Assembly (NCBI RefSeq): GCF_016834655.1
Contig: NZ_JAENHP010000002.1
Coordinates: forward strand, 310,001 to 374,000
Origin: Paractinoplanes ovalisporus
Lineage (GTDB): Bacteria; Actinomycetota; Actinomycetes; Mycobacteriales; Micromonosporaceae
DNA length: 64,000 bases
Direction: 5' to 3'
The translations under genes and the position numbers were made by a program. Below, in pieces: positions 1 to 8,314 of this stretch (positions are counted from its first letter, which is position 1; every line of letters starts with the position of its first letter). Under the pieces are notes generated by a model. The model was given only the letters and a program-made list of their open reading frames with translations, did no database searches and was not told the DNA's origin.

Positions 1-1484
1 GAGTCGTGCGTCCACACGTAGATGACCGGCAGCTTCATCAGCGCGCTGAGCCGGACGGCGCCGCGCATGTAGTCACTGAAGACCAGGAACGTACCCCCGT
101 ACGGGCGGGTCTTCCCGTTCGCGGTGATGCCGTTGAGGACCGAGCCCATGCCGTGCTCACGGATGCCGAAGTGCAGCGTGCGGCCGTACTCGTTGCCGGG
201 GAACGCCTTGGTCGCGTATTCGGCTGGGATGAAGGACGGCTCGCCCTTCATGGTGGTGTTGTTGCTCTCGGCGAGGTCGGCCGAACCGCCCCACAGCTCG
301 GGCAGCACCGGCGCCAGCGCCTCGAGGATCTTGCCGGAGGCGGCGCGGGTGGCCAGGCCCTTGGGGTCGGCCGGGAACTCGGGGAGCGACTTCTCCCAGC
401 CCACGGGCAGCTCGCCCTTGGAGAGCCGGTCGAACAGCCCCCGGCGCTCCGGGTTGGCCTTGGCCCAGGTGTCGAACTTGGCGGTCCACTCGGCGTGGGC
501 GGCCTGGCCACGCTCGACCACCGAGCGGGTGTGCGCCAGCACCTCGTCGGCGACCGCGAACGTCTCGTTCGGGTCGAAGCCGAGGACCTCCTTGGTCGCG
601 GCCACCTCGTCAGCGCCCAGCGCGGAGCCGTGGATCTTGCCGGTGTTCTGCTTGTTCGGCGCGGGCCAGCCGATGATCGTCCGCAGCACGATGAAGGTCG
701 GCTTGTCGGTGACCTTGTGGCCGTCGAGGATCGCCTTGTGCAGCGCCTCGACGTCCTCGTTGTAGTCACTGCCCTTGGACGGGTCGCCCTTGCGCCAGTC
801 GACGTGCCGGACGTCCCAGCCGTACGCCGCGTAGCGCGCGCCGACGTCCTCGTTCTTGGCGATGCGGGTGTCGTCCTCGATGGAGATCTCGTTGTCGTCG
901 TAGATCACCGTGAGGTTGCCGAGCTTCTGCACGCCGGCGATGGCACTCGACTCGTGGCTGACGCCCTCTTCGATGTCGCCGTCCGAACACAGTGCGTAAA
1001 CCTTGTGGTCGAACAGAGAGTCACCGGGCTTGGGCTCCGGGTCGAACAGGCCACGCTCGCGGCGGGCGGCCATCGCCATGCCCACCGCGTTGCCGATGCC
1101 CTGGCCGAGCGGGCCGGTCGTCACCTCGACGCCGGGGGTGTGGCCGTACTCCGGGTGACCCGGGGTCAGCGAGTCCCACTGGCGCAGCGAGGCCAGGTCG
1201 TCCAGCGCCAGGCCGAAGCCGTTGAGATAGAGCTGAATGTAGAGCGTGAGGCTGGAGTGCCCACAGGAGAGCACGAAGCGGTCGCGGCCGGCCCAGTGCG
1301 GGTCGGTCGGGTCGTGCTTCATGACCCGGTTGAACAGCAGGTAGGCGGCGGGCGCGAGGCTCATCGCGGTACCGGGATGGCCGTTGCCGGATTTCTCGAC
1401 GGCATCCATGGCCAGGACCCGGACAGTGTCCACCGCTTTGCGGTCTAGGTCGGACCAGTTGAGAGCAGGATCTGTGGCAGCCAC
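1..1484 (-). CDS. tkt: Transketolase, N-terminal two thirds (runs off window start)
   Basis: Thiamine-diphosphate enzyme of the pentose phosphate pathway; it transfers two-carbon ketol units between sugar phosphates in the cytoplasm. The reverse strand gives 494 codons from a GTG at 1484, beginning MAATDPALNWSDLD. GHPG lies near residue 35, RDRFVLSCGH near 67, and the TPP-binding SDGDIEEG motif is encoded near 970-1000. The last visible residues read SDYMRGAVRLSALMK, part of the pyrimidine-binding domain. GAGGAG sits about 10 nt upstream of the GTG. The C-terminal third lies outside the window. It is divergent from ctaB, the arrangement usual in actinobacteria. Confidence 0.95.
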   Translation of the reverse strand, partial: MAATDPALNWSDLDRKAVDTVRVLAMDAVEKSGNGHPGTAMSLAPAAYLLFNRVMKHDPTDPHWAGRDRFVLSCGHSSLTLYIQLYLNGFGLALDDLASLRQWDSLTPGHPEYGHTPGVEVTTGPLGQGIGNAVGMAMAARRERGLFDPEPKPGDSLFDHKVYALCSDGDIEEGVSHESSAIAGVQKLGNLTVIYDDNEISIEDDTRIAKNEDVGARYAAYGWDVRHVDWRKGDPSKGSDYNEDVEALHKAILDGHKVTDKPTFIVLRTIIGWPAPNKQNTGKIHGSALGADEVAATKEVLGFDPNETFAVADEVLAHTRSVVERGQAAHAEWTAKFDTWAKANPERRGLFDRLSKGELPVGWEKSLPEFPADPKGLATRAASGKILEALAPVLPELWGGSADLAESNNTTMKGEPSFIPAEYATKAFPGNEYGRTLHFGIREHGMGSVLNGITANGKTRPYGGTFLVFSDYMRGAVRLSALMKLPVIYVWTHD

Positions 1485-1740
1485 GTCGGTTGTGCTCCTC
1501 GGGGCATGGATTCGGTAAATCTCTTTTGAGGTTGACCCTATCCACTTGCCTTAAACCCGCGCCCACGGAACGCCCGAGGCCCATACGCTGAGAGCGGACA
1601 CGCACTGTGTGACGCCGTGCTCTTGTTGTGGGTCGCCGGAGCAGCGCAGATGGCTGAGCGTAGGCTGTCCGGGCGTGCCGCCGGCTGGCGCCGGTCATGG
1701 TCGTGAATTGGCTAGTGCCGAAGCCGGAAGGTGGCAGTCC
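1485..1740. promoter_or_regulatory. Divergent tkt/ctaB intergenic region
   Basis: These 256 bp separate the divergent tkt and ctaB genes and must carry both promoters. The part near tkt (about 1510-1560) is clearly more AT-rich than its surroundings and includes a TTGACC-like hexamer at about 1532, but I could not pair it with a convincing -10. No gene is seen here. Confidence 0.4.
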
Positions 1741-2700
1741 GTGAGCATGATCACCGAGCGTTCCGTCCCTGGACGGCCGCCGGGCGACACGGAGGAGACC
1801 GCCGTCGCGGCGCTCCCCGAGACGCGTCGCGATCCCGTAGCCCTGTTCCGCGCGTACCTGGCCCTGTGCAAGCCGCAGATCGTCGAGTTGCTCCTGGTGA
1901 CCACGGTGCCGACCATGATGGTCGCCGCCGGTGGGTGGCCTGACCTGCGCACTCTCGCGGTCGTGCTGATCGGCGGGGCGATGGCGGGCGGCGCCGCGAG
2001 CGCGCTCAACTGCTACATCGACCGCGACATCGACCAGGTCATGCGACGGACCAAGCGCCGCCCGCTCCCGGCCAACACGGTCACCCCGCGGTCGGTGCTC
2101 ATCTTCGGCCTGACGATGGCCGTGATCTCGGTCGCGCTGATGGCGGTGTTCACCAACTGGCTGGCCACGGCTCTGACGGCCGGCGCGATCTTCTACTACG
2201 ACGTCGTCTACACGCTGTGGCTCAAGCGCCGCACCCCCGCCAACACGTTCTGGGGCGGCATCTGCGGCTCGGCCCCCGTGATCATCGGCTGGGCCGCCGT
2301 CACCGGCACCGTGACCCCGCTGGCGTGGGCGCTTTTTGCGATTGTCTTCTTTTGGCAGATGCCGCACTTCTATGCGCTCGCCATCAAGTACAAGGACGAC
2401 TACGCGCGGGCCGGCGTGCCGATGCTGCCGGTGGTCCGGTCGGTCGGGCGGGTCAACTTCGAGATCGTGCTCTACACCGTCCTCACCCTGGCCGCCTCGC
2501 TGGTGGCGTGGCCGCTGGGTCTGGGCTGGATCTACGGCGCCGCGGCCATCGTGACCGGTGCCGCCTTCCTGGCCGAGGCGCTGCTGCTGGTGCGGCGCAC
2601 GCGGGCGGGGGAGCCGGCCAAGCCGATGCGGCTGTTCCACTGGTCCATCACGTACCTGACGATCCTGTTCATCGCGGTCGCGGTGGATGCCCTGATCTGA
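1741..2700 (+). CDS. ctaB: Protoheme IX farnesyltransferase (heme O synthase)
   Basis: Membrane prenyltransferase of the UbiA family that adds farnesyl to heme B to give heme O, the precursor of heme A for cytochrome aa3 oxidase. The protein is 319 aa from GTG 1741, with GGAAGG about 9 nt upstream; an ATG lies two codons later. The first Asp-rich motif is [19 protein letters not shown] (residues 90-108) and the second is [14 protein letters not shown] (216-229). About nine hydrophobic helices follow a polar N-terminus, as expected for the family. ctaA, the next enzyme of the pathway, lies 2.4 kb downstream on the other strand. Confidence 0.95.
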   Translation: MSMITERSVPGRPPGDTEETAVAALPETRRDPVALFRAYLALCKPQIVELLLVTTVPTMMVAAGGWPDLRTLAVVLIGGAMAGGAASALNCYIDRDIDQVMRRTKRRPLPANTVTPRSVLIFGLTMAVISVALMAVFTNWLATALTAGAIFYYDVVYTLWLKRRTPANTFWGGICGSAPVIIGWAAVTGTVTPLAWALFAIVFFWQMPHFYALAIKYKDDYARAGVPMLPVVRSVGRVNFEIVLYTVLTLAASLVAWPLGLGWIYGAAAIVTGAAFLAEALLLVRRTRAGEPAKPMRLFHWSITYLTILFIAVAVDALI

Positions 2701-2714
2701 CGTTCCACCGGCTC

Positions 2715-2749
2715 ACGCGCCCGCCCGCTTCCCGCGGTGCCGGGCGCGT
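2715..2749 (+). terminator. Hairpin after ctaB
   Basis: ACGCGCCCG (2715-2723) pairs perfectly with CGGGCGCGT (2741-2749), a 9-bp stem starting 15 nt after the ctaB stop. There is no long U-run after it, which is common for actinobacterial terminators. Confidence 0.5.
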
Positions 2750-3106
2750 CGTCGTTTCCGGCTTCTCCCGCGGTTCCTGGCTTCCCTGTGCGGGTCTCGG
2801 GGCGGCATCGACCGTGCCAATCTCCGGACGCGTCGAGTGGGGTCCCGGGGGCGCTTCCGATCAGCTCGGTCGGGCCCGGAACGGTTCGCGGGTGCTGACT
2901 TGCGTTCGGTCCGGTGTGCCGTAGCGTCGGCCGAGGGTTACGGGTGTCGCACAACGCGACCGGAAATGCCCGATTACTGGTTACTGTCCGTCACTCGATC
3001 GATGGAACTCGGTTGATGCGGACAATTCGGGCTAATTGGTCTATACCAATGTGTCAAACAGTTAAACCCGCAGGTAATTCCTCTCACAAAAGGCGGGCGA
3101 GGGTGC

Positions 3107-3134
3107 TTGCCTCGCGCCACCAGGTGCTTACTCT
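3107..3134 (+). promoter_or_regulatory. Candidate leaderless promoter for the 97-aa protein
   Basis: TTGCCT (3107-3112), a 16-bp spacer, then TACTCT (3129-3134, matching TAnnnT). The ATG of the next gene begins 8 nt after the -10, so transcription would start at or next to the start codon. There is no Shine-Dalgarno sequence before that ATG, which fits a leaderless mRNA. Confidence 0.5.
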
Positions 3135-3141
3135 TCCCGTC

Positions 3142-3435
3142 ATGGCTCAAGGTTCCGATACGACACTGACCGCGGGGATCAAGTCCTTCGCCGCCGGCCA
3201 CGGTGGTGCGACAGCGGTCATCGAGTACGTCGGCAAGCGTGGTGCCCGCATCGTCCTCGTCGGCCAGGACGGCGAGTGGTCCGACCAGTTCGCCGACGAC
3301 ACCATGGTCGCCCGCAAGGCGTGTGAGAGCGCCGGCGTCGAGGTGCAGAACGAGTGGGAGCGCGAGCTCATGGAGCAGATGCGCCCCAGCAACGACCTGT
3401 GGCGCTCCATGTCGCGCCGGAGCATGGCCCGCTGA
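3142..3435 (+). CDS. Conserved small protein of unknown function (97 aa)
   Basis: I do not recognise a named family. The protein starts MAQGSDTTLTAGIKSF and ends WRSMSRRSMAR. The centre alternates beta-like stretches (TAVIEYVGKRGARIVLVG) with an acidic/charged helix (ACESAGVEVQNEWERELMEQM). There is no signal peptide or membrane segment, so it is probably cytoplasmic. The ATG at 3142 was preferred over upstream in-frame GTGs because a promoter-like sequence ends 7 nt before it and the upstream translation looks non-coding. A 12-bp hairpin lies 22 nt after the stop. Confidence 0.7.
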   Translation: MAQGSDTTLTAGIKSFAAGHGGATAVIEYVGKRGARIVLVGQDGEWSDQFADDTMVARKACESAGVEVQNEWERELMEQMRPSNDLWRSMSRRSMAR

Positions 3436-3436
3436 T

Positions 3437-4339
3437 TTGACTTCCCCTGTCCACCACGCGACCCGGGAGTTCTCCCGGGTCGCTCTCGTTACCTGCGACC
3501 TCTTCCCCGACCTGTGGGAGGACGACCACCCGCTGCGCGACGACCTCCGCGCCCGCGGCATCGAGGTGGACGCCGTCCGCTGGGACGACCCCGCGGCCGA
3601 CTGGCCCTCGTACGACCTCGCGGTGATCCGCACCCCCTGGGACTACGTCCCCCGCCACACCGAGTTCATGGCCTGGGCCCGCCGGGTGCCCCGCCTGCTC
3701 AACCCGGCCGACATCCTGGAATGGAACACCGACAAGCGCTACCTGGGCGAGCTCGCCCGGGCCGGCCTGCCGGTGACCCCGACCGGCTTCGTGGCCCCCG
3801 GCGCGACCTGGACCCCGCCTGCTGAGGGCGAGTGGGTCGTCAAGCCCACGGTCAGCGCCGGCAGCCAGGACACCGGCCGCTATCAGCTGCCCGCCCAGAC
3901 CGCCCTGGCCGAGGCCCATGTGGCCCGCCTGACCGGCGCCGGTCGCACCGCGATGATCCAGCCCTACCTGCCCGCGGTGGCCGAGCTGGGCGAGACCGCG
4001 CTCATCTTCCTGCCCGACGAGACCGGCGACCTGTCATACAGCCACGCGATCCGCAAGGGCCCGATGCTGCGCGGCCCCGGCGAGGGCGCCCGCGACCCGG
4101 GCGACGAGCAGATCGACCCGCGCACCCCGACCGACGCCGAGCGCCGCGTGGCCGACCAGGTCCTCACGGCCGTCCCCGGCGGCACGAAGCGCCTCCTCTA
4201 CGCCCGCGTCGACCTGATCCCCGGCCCCGACGGCGAACCGCTGCTGGTGGAGCTCGAACTGGCCGAGCCCAGCCTGTTCCTGAGCTCGTCCCCGGCGGCC
4301 ACCACCCGCCTGGCCGACGCCATCGCAGCCCGCCTCTGA
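3437..4339 (+). CDS. ATP-grasp domain protein (RimK/DcsG-like ligase)
   Basis: Predicted ATP-dependent carboxylate-amine/thiol ligase; substrate unknown. The body begins RVALVTCDLFPDLWEDDHPL and carries ATP-grasp features: EWNTDKRYLGELARAGLPV, the nucleotide-binding strand GEWVVKPTVSAGSQDTGRY, the FLPDETGDLSYSHAIRKGPM segment, and the C-terminal metal-binding VELELAEPSLFL. Family members with this opening include O-ureido-serine cyclo-ligase-like proteins, but nothing here fixes the substrate. Length is 300 aa if the TTG at 3437 is used. I see no ATG or GTG start before the conserved VALVTCD strand, so the start is uncertain. The TTG follows the previous stop directly, which suggests coupling. 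Confidence 0.75.
   Translation: MTSPVHHATREFSRVALVTCDLFPDLWEDDHPLRDDLRARGIEVDAVRWDDPAADWPSYDLAVIRTPWDYVPRHTEFMAWARRVPRLLNPADILEWNTDKRYLGELARAGLPVTPTGFVAPGATWTPPAEGEWVVKPTVSAGSQDTGRYQLPAQTALAEAHVARLTGAGRTAMIQPYLPAVAELGETALIFLPDETGDLSYSHAIRKGPMLRGPGEGARDPGDEQIDPRTPTDAERRVADQVLTAVPGGTKRLLYARVDLIPGPDGEPLLVELELAEPSLFLSSSPAATTRLADAIAARL
3458..3483 (+). terminator. Perfect 12-bp hairpin inside the start of the ATP-grasp gene
   Basis: GCGACCCGGGAG (3458-3469) pairs with CTCCCGGGTCGC (3472-3483) around a TT centre. It sits 22 nt after the stop of the 97-aa gene and within the first codons of the ATP-grasp frame. It may terminate the upstream transcript or limit entry into the downstream gene. Confidence 0.5.
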
Positions 4340-4386
4340 CCCCTCCGGGGCCCCGCCCCGCCCCCGCCTCCGCCTTTGGTTTGTGG

Positions 4387-4433
4387 CCGTGCGCCTTTGA
4401 ACCGTGCGCCGTTGAACCGTCGCCTCTGAACCG
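4387..4433. repeat. Imperfect 15-bp tandem repeat, three units
   Basis: The units CCGTGCGCCTTTGAA, CCGTGCGCCGTTGAA and CCGTCGCCTCTGAA follow one another directly; the third is one base short. The tract lies 50 bp after the ATP-grasp gene in non-coding DNA. Confidence 0.7.
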
Positions 4434-4662
4434 CCCGCCGCGGCGCTCAGGGCGGGTGGTGACCGGAGAGAGTGAGCCACCACCCGCGCCTGGTTGGTGG
4501 GCGGCCGCGGCAGGGACACCGATCGACGGCCGCCCGCATCGTGGCGTGATCCTTAGGCCCACCTTCCTTCTCGGGTGTGCTTCTCGGGATCCCGGCGACG
4601 CGACGGGAGGAGACGCGCCGCCGGGCGACACGGGGCGCGGCGCCGCGCGTTCGGTGCCGGGA

Positions 4663-4729
4663 GGGTGGATGGCGCCCACCGAGCCGTAGAGGGACTGCCG
4701 GTGCCCTCGGCTCGAGGTGGACGCCACCC
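4663..4729 (+). ncRNA. Candidate structured RNA element
   Basis: The 67-nt segment can fold as one long arm: GGGTGG with CCACCC at the base, CCACC with GGTGG, CGAGCCG with CGGCTCG, then AGGG with CCCT around a 10-nt loop. That is about 22 base pairs with small internal loops. No coding frame crosses it. It could be a transcribed small RNA, a long terminator or a DNA cruciform; nothing in the sequence shows that it is transcribed. Confidence 0.3.
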
Positions 4730-4959
4730 GTCGGCAGGGCTCGCGGGTGCCGATCCGGCTGACGGGACCCGGATCGGCCGCCCTGCCGAGTCTGGGGGAG
4801 CGCCGTCGGTCAGCCGGGCGGTCGGCACTCCAGGAACCGCCGGGCGCGCGAGAGGAAACGGCGGGCGTGCGGGAGATCTGTCGTGTGTCCGGTGTGGCTC
4901 GTGTTCGTCATGGGGACAGCGTGCCCAACCGCGACGATCGACGAAGGAGCAATCCGCCG

Positions 4960-4990
4960 GCCTGTGGACGACACGCGGTTATCCACAGGC
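4960..4990. other. Inverted pair of DnaA-box-like sites
   Basis: TTATCCACA (4979-4987) is an exact match to the classical DnaA box. TCGTCCACA (4963-4971, minus strand) faces it, so GCCTGTGGA and TCCACAGGC form a 9-bp inverted repeat with a 13-bp centre. No dnaA, dnaN or other oriC gene is nearby, so this is not an origin. Confidence 0.5.
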
Positions 4991-5088
4991 GGCCGAGACG
5001 AAGGTCCAGGTCAGACTGTTTCGTCGCTTCTGGAGAAGGCGAAAAGGCGAGAAGAGGACGCGGGGCGAACGCTCGGGAAGACGAACGC

Positions 5089-6036
5089 TCAGCGGGGAGC
5101 GGGGACCGGCTCCTCGGCGGGGGCCGGCAGAGGCTCGACCGGAGCCGCCACGGGCACGGTGTCGGGGCGGTCGCGCAGGGACCACACCACCGAGAGGGTG
5201 CCCGTCCAGACCAGGGCCGCCCCCAACATGTGCGCCCCGACGAGCAGCACCGGCAGGTGGGTGAAGTACTGCACGAAGCCGATCAGCCCCTGGGCCAGTT
5301 CGATCACCAGGAGCACGACCGCCGCCCGTACGGTGGCCCGGGGTGCCTTGACCGCGCGCAACGCGAAGATCAGGGCCAGCGTCAGGCCCAGCAGGAGGAA
5401 GACCACGTCGGCGTGGGCCTGCGAGACCGTGGCCGGGTCGAGGCCGTTGCGCTTGGCGTCCACGTCGCCCGCGTGGGGACCGCTGCCGGTGACGACCACG
5501 CCCAGGGCGATGACCGCCGCGCTCACCACGGACAGGATCCACACCAGGTGGTTGATCGGGCGCGGCACCAGCGCAACCGGCCGGCCGTCGCCCTCGGCGC
5601 TGCGCCTCCACAGCGCGTACGCGAAAGCAATGATCACGATGGAGACCAGGAAGTGCAGCCCGACCACCCACGGGTTGAGGTTGGTCAGCACCGTGATGCC
5701 GCCGATCACCGCCTGCAGCGGGATGTAGAGCAGCACCGCGATGGCCAGCAGCACCCGGGCCCGGCGGCGGGGGCGTTCCAGGAGGGCCGCGATGACGCAG
5801 GCGACGGCGATGAAACCGAGCGCGAACGTGAGCAGACGGTTGCCGAATTCGATCACGCCGTGCACGCCCATCTCGGACGTCGTCGTGTACGACTCGTCGG
5901 TGCACCGGGGCCAGGTCGGGCAGCCGAGGCCGGAGCCGGTGAGACGAACCGCGGCACCGGTGACGACCAACGCAACGTTGGCGACAAGGGACGCCAAGGC
6001 CAGAGGGCGCAGCGGGAGGAATCTCACCTCTGGCAT
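5089..6036 (-). CDS. ctaA: Heme A synthase
   Basis: CtaA/COX15 membrane enzyme that oxidises the C8 methyl of heme O to the formyl group of heme A for cytochrome c oxidase. The protein is about 315 aa from ATG 6036 (MPEVRFLPLRPLALASL); a GTG at 6066 would add 10 residues. Eight hydrophobic helices are visible. Family motifs include GAAVRLTGSGLGCPTWPRC after helix 1 with the conserved Cys pair, and His residues in EMGVHGVIEFGNR, VVGLHFLVS, AHADVVFL and GAHMLGAALVW that match the heme-ligand helices. The C-terminus is a Pro/Ala-rich tail. It is divergent from sufR with about 100 bp between. Confidence 0.93.
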   Translation of the reverse strand: MPEVRFLPLRPLALASLVANVALVVTGAAVRLTGSGLGCPTWPRCTDESYTTTSEMGVHGVIEFGNRLLTFALGFIAVACVIAALLERPRRRARVLLAIAVLLYIPLQAVIGGITVLTNLNPWVVGLHFLVSIVIIAFAYALWRRSAEGDGRPVALVPRPINHLVWILSVVSAAVIALGVVVTGSGPHAGDVDAKRNGLDPATVSQAHADVVFLLLGLTLALIFALRAVKAPRATVRAAVVLLVIELAQGLIGFVQYFTHLPVLLVGAHMLGAALVWTGTLSVVWSLRDRPDTVPVAAPVEPLPAPAEEPVPAPR

Positions 6037-6107
6037 CGTACGCAGGCAATGGAGGCTCGAAATCACGAGTCCCTGACCTCGGTGGTATGGATCACCGGGG
6101 GGTCGGT

Positions 6108-6136
6108 TTGCAGGCTTCCGACGAAATACGTAACGT
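6108..6136 (+). promoter_or_regulatory. Candidate leaderless promoter of sufR and the suf operon
   Basis: TTGCAG (6108-6113), a 17-bp spacer, and TAACGT (6131-6136) stand 7 nt before the GTG at 6144. The palindrome-like ACGTAACGT overlaps the -10, so it is a possible SufR contact site, although it does not match a known SufR box that I can name. Confidence 0.5.
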
Positions 6137-6143
6137 TGCCGTA

Positions 6144-6893
6144 GTGAAAAACGAGGTGCTGATCCGGACCGGAGCGGTGGCGTCTGCCAGCGCGACGGAC
6201 GGCCGCACCCGTGACCGGGTCGCCCAGCTGCTTCTGGAGCGTGGTTCGGCCACCGCGGCCGAGCTCGGCGTGTGCCTGGGTCTGAGCCCGGCGGCGATCC
6301 GCAAGCACCTCGACGCCATGCTCGCCGAGAGCCTGGTCGAGGCGCGCGAAAGCCGGCGGAAGGGCCCGCGGGGCCGCGGACGCCCGGCCAAGACGTTCGT
6401 GCTCACCGCGGCCGCCCGCGAGTCGTTCCCGCACTTCTACGACGGCATCGCCACCGCCGCGCTGCGCTGGATCGCGCAGCACCACGGTCCCGAGGGGGTC
6501 ACCGCCTTCGCCTCGGCCCAGGTGGTGGCGCTCGAGGAACGTTGCCGGGCCGCGCTCGAAGAGGCCGGCGACGACCCGATGGCCCGGGCGGAGGCGCTCG
6601 CCGAGGCGCTGACCGCCGAGGGCTACGCTGCCAACGCGTCGACGATCGCGTCCGGCGGGCAGCTGTGCCAGCACCACTGCCCGGTGGCACACGTGGCCGC
6701 CGAGTTCCCTCAGCTTTGCGACGCCGAGACCGAGGTCATCTCCAGGCTCATCGGCACGCACGTTCAGCGTCTCGCCACCATCGCGCACGGAGATGGGGTG
6801 TGCACCACGCACATCCCTGCTATCCCCCGTCCAACCACCCCGCCGCCGCTCAAAAACGGACTAAAGACAGCCACTCTAAGGACAGATACATGA
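6144..6893 (+). CDS. sufR: SufR, iron-sulfur transcriptional repressor
   Basis: Winged-helix regulator that senses the Fe-S state and controls the suf operon it heads. From GTG 6144 the protein has 249 aa. An N-terminal HTH (about 21-85, [20 protein letters not shown] onward) is followed by a basic wing ([13 protein letters not shown]). The C-terminal half carries Cys175, Cys179, Cys192 and Cys220 ([25 protein letters not shown]), the cluster ligands expected for SufR. The stop overlaps the sufB start (ATGA). The GTG start was chosen because a -10/-35 pair ends 7 nt upstream and the family N-terminus begins here. Confidence 0.92.
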   Translation: MKNEVLIRTGAVASASATDGRTRDRVAQLLLERGSATAAELGVCLGLSPAAIRKHLDAMLAESLVEARESRRKGPRGRGRPAKTFVLTAAARESFPHFYDGIATAALRWIAQHHGPEGVTAFASAQVVALEERCRAALEEAGDDPMARAEALAEALTAEGYAANASTIASGGQLCQHHCPVAHVAAEFPQLCDAETEVISRLIGTHVQRLATIAHGDGVCTTHIPAIPRPTTPPPLKNGLKTATLRTDT

Positions 6894-8311
6894 CCGACCA
6901 GATCGCTACTCAGGAAGAGCACCTCGCCGCCCTGGGCAAGTACGAGTACGGCTGGGCCGACGCCGACGTCGCGGGCTCCGCGGCTCAGCGCGGTCTGTCC
7001 GAGGCCGTGGTGCGTGACATCTCCGCCAAGAAGAACGAACCCGAATGGATGCTCAACCTCCGGCTCAAGGGCCTGCGGCTGTTCGACCGCAAGCCGATGC
7101 CGTCGTGGGGCGCCGACCTGACGGGCATCGACTTCCAGAACATCAAGTACTTCGTGCGCTCGACCGAGAAGCAGGCCGCGAGCTGGGAAGACCTGCCCGA
7201 GGACATCAAGGCGACGTACGACAAGCTGGGCATCCCCGAGGCCGAGAAGCAGCGCCTCGTGGCCGGCGTCGCGGCGCAGTACGAGTCCGAGGTCGTCTAC
7301 CACAAGATCCGTGAGGACCTGGAGGAGCAGGGTGTCGTCTTCCTCGACACCGACACCGCCCTCAAGGAGCACGAGGACATCTTCAAGGAGTACTTCGGCA
7401 CCGTCATCCCGGTCGGCGACAACAAGTTCGCCGCGCTGAACACGTCGGTGTGGTCGGGTGGCTCCTTCATCTACGTGCCGAAGGGCGTGCACGTCGAGAT
7501 CCCGCTGCAGGCCTACTTCCGGATCAACACCGAGAACATGGGCCAGTTCGAGCGGACGCTGATCATCGCCGACGAGGGCAGCTACGTGCACTACGTCGAG
7601 GGCTGCACCGCGCCGATCTACTCGTCCGACTCGCTGCACTCCGCGGTCGTCGAGATCATCGTCAAGAAGAACGCCCGGGTGCGTTACACGACCATCCAGA
7701 ACTGGTCGAACAACGTCTACAACCTGGTCACCAAGCGCGCCACCTGCGAAGAGGGCGCGACCATGGAGTGGATCGACGGCAACATCGGCTCCAAGGTGAC
7801 CATGAAGTACCCGGCCGTCTACATGACCGGCCCGCACGCCAAGGGCGAGGTGCTCAGCGTCGCCATGGCGGGCGAGGGCCAGCACCAGGACGCCGGCGCC
7901 AAGATGGTGCACGCCGCGCCGCACACCTCCTCCACGATCGTCTCGAAGTCGATCGCCCGGGGCGGCGGCCGCACGTCGTACCGCGGTCTGGTGCAGGTGC
8001 TCGAGGGCTCCTCCAGCTCGCGCAGCACGGTCAAGTGCGACGCACTCCTGGTCGACACCATCAGCCGGTCGGACACCTACCCTTACGTCGACATCCGCGA
8101 GGACGACGTGGCGATGGGGCACGAGGCGACCGTCTCCAAGGTCAGCGAGGACCAGCTCTTCTACCTGATGAGCCGGGGCCTGACCGAGGACGAGGCGATG
8201 GCGATGATCGTGCGCGGCTTCATCGAGCCGATCGCGAAGGAGCTGCCCATGGAGTACGCCCTCGAACTGAACCGTCTCATTGAGCTCCAGATGGAAGGCG
8301 CGGTCGGCTAA
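6890..8311 (+). CDS. sufB: Fe-S cluster assembly scaffold SufB
   Basis: Core subunit of the SufBCD complex on which new Fe-S clusters are built in the cytoplasm. The protein has 473 aa, the normal length. It shows the SufB beta-helix signatures [31 protein letters not shown] (split here over residues about 185-215) and [14 protein letters not shown], and the SufB/SufD C-terminal pattern [20 protein letters not shown]. It has no intein, unlike some mycobacterial SufB proteins. It is translationally coupled to sufR and followed 3 nt later by sufD. Confidence 0.97.
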   Translation: MTDQIATQEEHLAALGKYEYGWADADVAGSAAQRGLSEAVVRDISAKKNEPEWMLNLRLKGLRLFDRKPMPSWGADLTGIDFQNIKYFVRSTEKQAASWEDLPEDIKATYDKLGIPEAEKQRLVAGVAAQYESEVVYHKIREDLEEQGVVFLDTDTALKEHEDIFKEYFGTVIPVGDNKFAALNTSVWSGGSFIYVPKGVHVEIPLQAYFRINTENMGQFERTLIIADEGSYVHYVEGCTAPIYSSDSLHSAVVEIIVKKNARVRYTTIQNWSNNVYNLVTKRATCEEGATMEWIDGNIGSKVTMKYPAVYMTGPHAKGEVLSVAMAGEGQHQDAGAKMVHAAPHTSSTIVSKSIARGGGRTSYRGLVQVLEGSSSSRSTVKCDALLVDTISRSDTYPYVDIREDDVAMGHEATVSKVSEDQLFYLMSRGLTEDEAMAMIVRGFIEPIAKELPMEYALELNRLIELQMEGAVG

Positions 8312-8314
8312 CCC

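Larger units (their letters stand above)
2701..3141. other. Intergenic region after ctaB
   Basis: No gene is supported in these 441 bp. The region holds a terminator-like hairpin just after ctaB and a candidate leaderless promoter before the next gene, both listed separately. The section 2940-3100 is visibly lower in GC than the flanking genes. Confidence 0.5.
4340..5088. other. 749-bp region without a supported gene
   Basis: Six-frame reading gives only low-complexity Arg/Gly/Pro frames with no recognisable family, so I call no gene. The region holds three short imperfect 15-bp repeats (4387-4433), a strong foldable segment (4663-4729) and two DnaA-box-like sites in inverted orientation (4960-4990), each listed separately. 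ctaA ends at its right border. Confidence 0.6.

Noticed and set aside
1021..2640. Long minus-strand frame across ctaB and the tkt promoter
   Set aside because: It crosses the divergent promoter and is antisense to ctaB; composition is not protein-like.
4960..4990. Possible chromosomal origin
   Set aside because: Only two boxes, no AT-rich unwinding region and no dnaA, dnaN or rpmH nearby.
4340..5088. Several 90-280 codon frames in the gap before ctaA
   Set aside because: Arg/Pro/Gly-rich, mutually overlapping in several frames, no convincing starts or family similarity.
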